Below are positions 32,336 to 37,957 of a DNA stretch of 37,957 bases, piece by piece (position 1 is the stretch's first letter; every line of letters starts with the position of its first letter). The notes under the pieces were generated by a model. That model did no database searches, was not told the origin of the DNA, and saw only the letters and a list, made by a program, of their open reading frames with translations. This DNA is from Kiritimatiellia bacterium (lineage in GTDB: Bacteria > Verrucomicrobiota > Kiritimatiellia > JAFGHX01). The DNA lies in assembly GCA_016929905.1 (NCBI GenBank), contig JAFGHX010000283.1, positions 1-37,957 on the forward strand. Reading direction: 5' to 3'. The translations under genes and the position numbers were made by a program.

Positions 32336-34324
32336 TCAGACGAGCCACGCCTGCTCGGTCTTCAGCAGCTTGCGGGGGATCTCATCCACGAACCGGGACG
32401 GCGCCACGGGAAACACGTTCCGGTCGCGGGTCTGGCGCAGTTCGGGCACGCAGAGATACACTTCGTCCTTCGCCCGCGTCACGGATACGTAGAACAGGCG
32501 GCGTTCCTCCGACTCCCCGCCTTCCGACTCCATCATCGAGCGGCCGGACGGGAACAGGCCGTCGGCGAGCCACAGAATGAAGACGACCTTCCACTCGAGC
32601 CCTTTGGCCTGGTGCACCGTACTGAGCCGCAGGTACTCCCCGCCCTCCCGGGTCATGCTCTCGATTTCGGCGTCCAGATTCGTCAACAGCGCCACCTCGC
32701 TGAGGAACGCCTCCATCGACTGGAACCGGCCGGCGAACGCGGCCAGTTCGTTGACGTCGTCGAGCCGCACCTGTGCGTTCTCGAAGTTCTCCACCGCGTA
32801 CCGCCGGTAGAAGCCCTCGACGAACGCCTCAATCAGCCGGCCGCCGAGATTCTCGGCGTCCGCCCCGTTCTCCCCATTCTCCCCGTCCCCGTCGTTCGCG
32901 CCGTCCTGCTCACGTTCGTCGAGCAGGGCAAACGCCTCTTCGAGTGCCGCCCATCGGGTCTTGGCCGCGCGCGGCAGCGCGGCCTCGACGAGCCGGCGTT
33001 CGGGCTCCTTGCCGGCTTCGAACCGCCCGCCGAGCTTGCGCCAGAGCCGGCCGGCGGTCGCATGCCCGACCCCGGGGAACAGGGCCAGCAGGCGGGTGAA
33101 CGCCATTTCATCGTGCGGGCAGTAGACGACGCGCAGCAGGCTGCACACGTCCTTGATATGCGCCTGCTCGAAGAACCGCACGCCCGAGGTGATGACATAC
33201 GGGATTCGCTCCCGCGCAAGCTGAGACTGCAGCTCCATCGCGTGGAAGTGCGCGCGGTACAGCACGGCCATCTCGTTCAGGCTGTACCCCTCCCGCTGCA
33301 GCCGGCGAATCTGCTCCACGACGTACCGGGCCTGCTGCGCCCCGTCGCGCAGCCGGACCAGGACCGGCTTCTTGTAGGCGTCGCGCGTCGCGCGCATCAC
33401 TTTCTGAAACTGCTCCGGATTCCCCGCAATACAGGCGTTTGCCACCGCCAGGATCTCCGGCACGCTCCGGTAATTGGTTTCCAGCTTGAAGATTCGGGTG
33501 CCGGGATACCGTTCGGGAAACGAAAGGATGTTCCGAAAATCGGCGCCGCGCCACGAATAGATGCTCTGGAAATCGTCGCCGACCACCAGCAGATTGCGAT
33601 GCCGCGCGGCGATCAGATCCACCCATTGCGCCTGGATGCAGTTGGTATCCTGGTATTCGTCCACCAGCACGTAGAGAAAGTGCTCCTGATAGCGCGCCAG
33701 CACCTCCGCATGCTCCCGAAACAGGCGCAGCCCGTTCACGAGCAGGTCGTCGAAGTCCATCGCCGCCAGCGCCTGCTTGCGCGCGACGTAGGCCTTGTGC
33801 ACGTTCAGCACCTCGTCCACGTCGATCGGCGTCTCTTCGAAATGCGCCTCGGCCACCGACTCGGCCGACTGCTGCGTGTTCGCCGCCTTGCCGAAGACGC
33901 TGAGCAGCACGGGCGCTTTCGGGAAGTCCTTGCGCGTCAGCTTCAGCTCCTTCAGGCAGGCCCGGATCAAGGTAACGGAATCGTCGCGATCCAGGATGGT
34001 GTAGTCCGAGGGGAACCCCAGCGCGGCGGCATGCCGCCGCAGCATGCGGTTGGCCATATGGTGGAACGTCCCGCCCCACAGCCCGCCCACGCGCCCGCCG
34101 ACAAGGCGGTCGGCCCGCTCGAGCATTTCGTGCGCGGCCTTGTTGGTGAAGGTCAGCAGCAGGATGCGGTGCGCGTCGACGCCCTGCTCGACCAGGTACG
34201 CCACGCGATACACCAGGGTACGCGTTTTGCCCGTACCCGCCGCGGCCAGCACCAGCAGCGGCCCGTCGGACGCCGTCACGGCCGCAAGCTGCTCCTCGTT
34301 GAGTTCCTGTGCAAAATCGATCAT
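32336..34324 (-). CDS. UvrD/Rep/PcrA-type superfamily 1 DNA helicase
   Basis: A 662-aa ATP-driven 3'-5' helicase of repair or replication restart. Walker A is AAAGTGKT (27-34), motif Ia TFTNKAAHEM, Walker B VDEYQDT (221-227), motif III GDDFQSIYSWRGA, motif IV LETNYRS, motif V STVHQAKGLEWK and motif VI FYVSVTRAKDE. The Q-motif region begins ELNEEQLAAV. It is slightly shorter than typical UvrD (about 720 aa). A Gly/Asp/Asn-rich insert lies near 478-496. The gene overlaps the YihY stop by four bases (ATGA). Confidence 0.95.
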   Translation of the reverse strand: MIDFAQELNEEQLAAVTASDGPLLVLAAAGTGKTRTLVYRVAYLVEQGVDAHRILLLTFTNKAAHEMLERADRLVGGRVGGLWGGTFHHMANRMLRRHAAALGFPSDYTILDRDDSVTLIRACLKELKLTRKDFPKAPVLLSVFGKAANTQQSAESVAEAHFEETPIDVDEVLNVHKAYVARKQALAAMDFDDLLVNGLRLFREHAEVLARYQEHFLYVLVDEYQDTNCIQAQWVDLIAARHRNLLVVGDDFQSIYSWRGADFRNILSFPERYPGTRIFKLETNYRSVPEILAVANACIAGNPEQFQKVMRATRDAYKKPVLVRLRDGAQQARYVVEQIRRLQREGYSLNEMAVLYRAHFHAMELQSQLARERIPYVITSGVRFFEQAHIKDVCSLLRVVYCPHDEMAFTRLLALFPGVGHATAGRLWRKLGGRFEAGKEPERRLVEAALPRAAKTRWAALEEAFALLDEREQDGANDGDGENGENGADAENLGGRLIEAFVEGFYRRYAVENFENAQVRLDDVNELAAFAGRFQSMEAFLSEVALLTNLDAEIESMTREGGEYLRLSTVHQAKGLEWKVVFILWLADGLFPSGRSMMESEGGESEERRLFYVSVTRAKDEVYLCVPELRQTRDRNVFPVAPSRFVDEIPRKLLKTEQAWLV

Positions 34325-35799
34325 GCCGTTGGCTGCGGCTCCGCCAGCAAGTCCCTCAGCCGTGCATCGCCGAACGATTCGCCCACGCCGGCGTCCAGCC
34401 TGCCGACCACCTCGCGCACGCGCGGGTCAATGTGGCCGGGGTCGAACGCCTCGTCCGCACCGCCCGCCTTGACGACGACGTCCCAAATGTCCTTGATCGT
34501 CACCGTCTCGGCCGCCTTGCCGAGCACGTACGTCTCCATCTCCTCGGAGACTTCGACGAGCATCTGCGCCGCGCGCAGTTGCTCGACCACCTCGTGCAGG
34601 AGGCGCACGGGGATCAGTTTCTCGTCGGCATAGGCCGGTATCTCCAAGTTCGGCTTGCGGCCGAGCATCGCCTCCCCCGCCCGCGCGAGCAGGGCGACGG
34701 CCAGCGCGAATCGCGCTCTGACCGACGCGCTCTGCGCGCGCTGCTCCAGCACGTAGGTGGAGCAGTTCTGCACGGCAAACGCCACTTCCGCGCCCAGCAG
34801 CACGATCTCCCAGCTCACGTACACCCAGGCCAGCACGATCGGGAGCATCGCGAAACTGCCGTAGATGATGTTGTTGCGCAGCACACCGATCTGCAGCCTG
34901 GCGCAGAGCCACATCCAGAGAATGAACAGGATCCCGCTGACCAGCCCGCCGGCGAAGCCGGCTCCGATCCGGACCCGCGTGTTCGGCATGAATTTGATCA
35001 GGAAGGTGAACGTCACGCAGGTCATCAGCAGGACCGTCAGGTTCTTGAAGATCGGGCGCCCCGCCCAGTTTCGGATCATCTCCGCCGTCTGCTCGTTGAC
35101 GAACTTCGAAATCAGGTCCGCGACGGGCAGCGACGTCGCCGCGATGATCAGAACCGGCAGGATCACCATCGTGCTGAGATAGTCGGAGAACTTCCGCAAC
35201 AGCGAGCGCGAGGACGCGATACCCCAAACCTTGTTGAAAGAAAATTCCACCCGGCCCAGCACGCCGATCACCATCCAGATCAGCAGGGCCAGCCCGACGC
35301 CGCCCAGCGCCGTGAAGTTGATGCGGCCCACGTACTCGAAGGTGGTCGTCACCAGCTCGTCCAGGCGCGTGACCAGGTTCATGCGCGCCCATTCGGCGCT
35401 GCCCGCCGGCGCGTCTGCAGACTCAACGCCGGCGTGCCCGCCGGCTTCAGAACCCGCGACCCGGCCCGGTCCGTTCCTGACGGGGGCGACCAGATTCTGG
35501 CTGCGCTCGGCGACAAAATCGCGCACGCGCGACTCCAGCACGCCGCCGGCGCCCAGCCCGCGCGCGACGGCCAGGGAGAGCGCCAGCACGGGGACGATCG
35601 CCATCAGCGTATTGAAGGTCAGCGCCGAGGCGTGCAGCGGGCAGGCGTCGTCGATGAACCCGCGAAACACCAGTTGCACCACCCGCACCACGCTGATGCC
35701 GAACCGGCGCCGGGTCGAGAGCGAACTCAGCTCGATGTCCCAGATCTCGTCCTTCAGAAAACGCCAGAACCGCTTCAGTTTGTCTACATCCAGCTTCAT
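34321..35799 (-). CDS. YihY/BrkB-family inner membrane protein
   Basis: About 492 aa from the ATG at 35799; an ATG at 35832 is possible but its region looks non-coding. Family hallmarks are the early ASALTFNTLMAIVPVLAL helix, then helices near VGLALLIWMVIGVLG, MVILPVLIIAATSLPV, LMTCVTFTFLIKFMPNTRV, GGLVSGILFILWMWL and AMLPIVLAWVYVSWEIVLLGAEVAFA. A cytosolic C-terminal winged-helix-like region follows (about 370-490). The family was once called RNase BN, a label now dropped; its transport or envelope role is unclear. Confidence 0.88.
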   Translation of the reverse strand: MKLDVDKLKRFWRFLKDEIWDIELSSLSTRRRFGISVVRVVQLVFRGFIDDACPLHASALTFNTLMAIVPVLALSLAVARGLGAGGVLESRVRDFVAERSQNLVAPVRNGPGRVAGSEAGGHAGVESADAPAGSAEWARMNLVTRLDELVTTTFEYVGRINFTALGGVGLALLIWMVIGVLGRVEFSFNKVWGIASSRSLLRKFSDYLSTMVILPVLIIAATSLPVADLISKFVNEQTAEMIRNWAGRPIFKNLTVLLMTCVTFTFLIKFMPNTRVRIGAGFAGGLVSGILFILWMWLCARLQIGVLRNNIIYGSFAMLPIVLAWVYVSWEIVLLGAEVAFAVQNCSTYVLEQRAQSASVRARFALAVALLARAGEAMLGRKPNLEIPAYADEKLIPVRLLHEVVEQLRAAQMLVEVSEEMETYVLGKAAETVTIKDIWDVVVKAGGADEAFDPGHIDPRVREVVGRLDAGVGESFGDARLRDLLAEPQPTA

Positions 35800-35870
35800 G
35801 CCAGCTTTGAAGTGTCGACGGTCGCGGCGCACGTGTCAAGGCCGGACTGTCGGCCCTGGAGAATTGGCGA

Positions 35871-35925
35871 TTGCGGGCGGCCGTGCGTGCGATCCCGTTC
35901 GTTCCCATGCGGGGCTCGCCCGCAA
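35871..35925. repeat. Intergenic inverted repeat
   Basis: TTGCGGGCGGCC (35871-35882) faces GGGCTCGCCCGCAA (35912-35925) across about 30 bases, with one or two mismatches. Its TTGCGGG ends recall the inner hairpins of the elements at 6323 and 24832. Confidence 0.55.
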
Positions 35926-35985
35926 CCCAGGGGGGCGGAGATCAAGGCTCGTCGGCAAGCCGTCTGGAAGTGCCTCGGCCCGGTG

Positions 35986-36006
35986 GAAGCGGCGAGACGC
36001 CGCTTC
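35986..36006 (-). terminator. Hairpin at the end of the Nudix gene
   Basis: GAAGCGGCG/CGCCGCTTC with an AGA loop, a perfect 9-bp stem whose first base belongs to the Nudix stop codon. It is followed by no clear T-run. Confidence 0.5.
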
Positions 36007-36545
36007 TACTTTTCTTCCTGCGCGCGGAACAGCGCCCAGGCGGCGAGGCTCTTGGCGTCATTCAGTTCGCCGCGCGCCAGCAGGGCCTCGATTTCGGAAA
36101 CGGTCAGCGTGACCACCTCCACGTCTTCCCCCTCGTCGCAGTTCTGGGCACCCGGGTCGGGCGCCAACTCGGCGAAGAACAGGTGCAGCTTTTCGCTGCA
36201 GTAGCCGGGCGCATTGTACACCTCACCCAGTTTCACCAGGCGTTCGGCCCGGTAGCCGGTTTCTTCCTGCAGCTCCCGGCGCGCACAGGCCTCGGGCGCC
36301 TCGCCGGGCTCCAGCGTGCCGGCCATGATCTCCAGCAGCGGCTGCGCGACCGCTATCCGGAACTGCCGCACGAAGACGAACCGCCCGTCGGGCAGCCGGG
36401 CCAGCACGGCCACCGCGCCGGCGTGCCGCACCACCTCGCGCTTGACGATTGTGCCGGGCTCGATCTCGACGTCCAGCACGTCCAGTTTCAGCAGGCGCCC
36501 GTCGAAGACCGTCTCCCGCTTCAGCGTCCTCTGCGTCTCGTCCAT
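36006..36545 (-). CDS. Nudix hydrolase, ADP-ribose pyrophosphatase-like
   Basis: 179 aa. The Nudix box is exact: GTLEPGEAPEACARRELQEE continuing TG (76-97), with G76, E82, R90, E91, E94, E95 and G97 in the canonical spacing. The preceding strand VRQFRIAVAQPLLEIMAG and the EVYNAPGYCSEKLHLFFA segment after it match the ADP-sugar pyrophosphatase group, which cleaves ADP-ribose to AMP and ribose 5-phosphate. It stands as a single gene; a functional link to the ADP-ribosylglycohydrolase-like gene 30 kb away is only a thought. Confidence 0.92.
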   Translation of the reverse strand: MDETQRTLKRETVFDGRLLKLDVLDVEIEPGTIVKREVVRHAGAVAVLARLPDGRFVFVRQFRIAVAQPLLEIMAGTLEPGEAPEACARRELQEETGYRAERLVKLGEVYNAPGYCSEKLHLFFAELAPDPGAQNCDEGEDVEVVTLTVSEIEALLARGELNDAKSLAAWALFRAQEEK

Positions 36546-36568
36546 ATCGTTCCCTCTCCAGACTTCCT

Positions 36569-36604
36569 CGAGAACTTACTCGCGAACTCTCTCGCAAACC
36601 CGTT
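36569..36604. repeat. 12-bp tandem repeat
   Basis: Three units CGAGAACTTACT, CGCGAACTCTCT, CGCAAACCCGTT, related to the 12-bp units at 17173-17220. They lie between the Nudix and DUF1015 genes (36546-36706), a gap with no other feature seen. Confidence 0.65.
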
Positions 36605-36706
36605 CGTCCGCGGGCGGGGAATCGAACACGCTGCGCCCGACGTAGCCTTGGGCGAAGTCGGGTTCTCGAGCGCGTTGTCCGCCGCGGGCGACTGACAACG
36701 ACGCCC

Positions 36707-37939
36707 TCACCCCTCATCCAGCGTATGCACAAGCAGGCCCGAGCGCAATTTCGGCTCGAACCACGTGCTCTTGGGCGGCATGTTGCGCCCGGCGTCGGCG
36801 ACGGCGAGGAGTTGGTCGATCCGCGTGGGGTACAGGGCGAACGCGACGGCCGCCCGCCCGGAGTCAACGCGGCGCACGAGTTCGGCCGGCCCCCTGATCC
36901 CGCCGACGAAGTCGATGCGCGGATCGCGCGTGGGGTCCGCGATCCCGAGTATCGGGTCCAGCACGCGTGCCTGGAGCACGCTCACGTCGAGTGCGGCGAG
37001 CGGATCGAGCGCGGCGCCGTCGGCGAGCGGCAAGCTCAGCTCGTACCACACGCCGCCCAGATACATGCCCACGCGGCCCGGCTCGCGCGGGGCACCGGGC
37101 CCGTCCGCGGCCACGGCGACGTGTTCGGCGAGCCGGTCGAGAAAACCGGCCTTCGTCAGCCCGTTCAGCGAGCTGACGCATCGGTTGTAGGGCAGGATCA
37201 GCAACTGGTCGGCCGGAAAGAGGGCGGCGAGAAACCAGTTGTAGGGTTCGTGGCCCGTGTGGGCCGGATTCGCGGCGCGCTCCGCCCGGCCGACGCGCAC
37301 GGCGCCCGCCGCGCGATGATGGCCGTCGGCAATGTAGCAGGCCGCGACCCGGTCGAAAGCCGAGACAAAGGGCTCCCCGCCCGGCACCCGCCAGACGGTA
37401 TGCGCGATGCCGTCCGGTGCGACGAAATCGAACAGCGGCGCCCCGGCCTCCACGCCGGCCACCGCACGGTCCAGGCCGGGCTCCGGCTTGTAGGTCATGA
37501 ACACCGGCCCGGTATGGGCGCGCAGCGCGGCGATGAGCCGCGCCCGGTCGTTTTCGTGCTGCGGTTTCGTGCGCTCGTGCCTGCGGATGACGTCTCGCTC
37601 GTAGTCCTCGATATGGCAGCGCACCACCACGCCGTGTTGCACGTGGTCGGCCATGCGCTGGCGGTACACGTAGACGCAGGACTGCTCCTCGCGAACCAGC
37701 CGGCCCTCCTCCCGGAAACGCCGGAAATTCTCCTGCGCCTTGGCATAGGCCTGGTCCGAGTCGGACGCCAGGTCCGCCGGCAGGTCCACCTCCGGCCGCG
37801 TGATATGCAGAAAGCTCGCGTTGCCGGGCTGCGCCAGCGCCTTCGCCTCGGCCACGTCCAGCACATCGTACGGGGGCGCCGCCACCTGCGCGGCCAACTC
37901 GGCCGGCGGCCGCAACGCGCGAAACGCAGAAATCCTCAC
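36707..37939 (-). CDS. DUF1015 family protein
   Basis: A 410-aa cytosolic protein starting with GTG at 37939, 18 bases from the window edge. It matches the family's start (FRALRPPAELAAQVAAPPYDV, about 6-26) and the central blocks RRHERTKPQHENDR, YIADGHHRAAGA and FLAALFPADQLLILPYNR. The family is widespread in bacteria and archaea and often near serine or amino-acid metabolism genes; its reaction is not known. The gene looks complete. Confidence 0.9.
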   Translation of the reverse strand: MRISAFRALRPPAELAAQVAAPPYDVLDVAEAKALAQPGNASFLHITRPEVDLPADLASDSDQAYAKAQENFRRFREEGRLVREEQSCVYVYRQRMADHVQHGVVVRCHIEDYERDVIRRHERTKPQHENDRARLIAALRAHTGPVFMTYKPEPGLDRAVAGVEAGAPLFDFVAPDGIAHTVWRVPGGEPFVSAFDRVAACYIADGHHRAAGAVRVGRAERAANPAHTGHEPYNWFLAALFPADQLLILPYNRCVSSLNGLTKAGFLDRLAEHVAVAADGPGAPREPGRVGMYLGGVWYELSLPLADGAALDPLAALDVSVLQARVLDPILGIADPTRDPRIDFVGGIRGPAELVRRVDSGRAAVAFALYPTRIDQLLAVADAGRNMPPKSTWFEPKLRSGLLVHTLDEG

Positions 37940-37942
37940 CTG

Positions 37943-37955
37943 CCCCCCCCCCCCC
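37943..37955. other. Poly-C run at window edge
   Basis: A run of 13 C bases sits directly before the DUF1015 GTG start. It may be an assembly or contig-end artefact rather than genomic sequence. Confidence 0.5.
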
Positions 37956-37957
37956 GC

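Noticed and set aside
31658..34633. Plus-strand frame of 991 codons
   Set aside because: It is antisense to the helicase and the B-box genes, has low-complexity Arg/His/Gln composition and no domain.

Overview
The window is GC-rich bacterial DNA in which nearly every interval is coding. It reads like a Planctomycetota–Verrucomicrobiota–Lentisphaerota/Kiritimatiellota (PVC) type genome. The reasons are several Gfo/Idh/MocA oxidoreductases, large secreted GH2-type glycosidases, an ADP-ribosylglycohydrolase-like protein, LacI and AraC sugar regulators, an E1/E2/ubiquitin-like operon, and intergenic DNA full of short-unit tandem repeats. The phylum is inferred from gene content only; no rRNA or marker gene is present.

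Layout. 1-3600: a minus-strand pair of paralogous oxidoreductases, one fused to an alpha/alpha-barrel domain. 3600-6310: an MscS channel converging on an ADP-ribosylglycohydrolase-like gene. 6320-6690: a nested inverted-repeat element. 6699-17161: a sugar catabolism locus, with a LacI regulator divergent from a zinc dehydrogenase, an oxidoreductase and two exported GH2-type enzymes of 1067 and 1238 aa. Paired operators lie in the divergent promoter, and a 14-bp palindrome lies before the first glycosidase. 17242-21419: a membrane spermidine-synthase-like protein and a Memo-AMMECR1 fusion lipoprotein. 21517-24777: an AraC regulator divergent from a hydroxypyruvate-isomerase-like TIM barrel and another oxidoreductase. 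24832-25182: a second nested inverted-repeat element.

25210-32149 is the most interesting region. A nine-gene minus-strand operon encodes, in transcription order, two B-box-like zinc-finger membrane proteins, a small protein of unknown function, a YukD-like beta-grasp ubiquitin-like protein, an E1-like ThiF enzyme, a membrane-anchored Rpn11-like JAMM protease, a multi-pass membrane protein with a C-terminal FHA domain, a RING-like/zinc-ribbon membrane protein, and an E2 ubiquitin-conjugating enzyme. Together these make a full E1-E2-E3-like-Ubl-deconjugase set, apparently assembled at the membrane. Such E1/E2/JAB/Ubl neighbourhoods are known in outline from comparative genomics of bacteria; this layout, with FHA, RING-like and B-box-like membrane proteins, deserves attention.

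32336-37939: ordinary genes follow, namely a UvrD-type helicase (with a perfect 21-bp hairpin after it), a YihY-family membrane protein, a Nudix hydrolase and a DUF1015 protein. A poly-C run at the right edge suggests a contig end.

A second theme is intergenic: at least a dozen loci carry tandem arrays with units of 7, 8, 9, 12, 13 or 20 bp, often as inverted pairs that would form long hairpins. Unit sequence differs between loci, but the architecture recurs.
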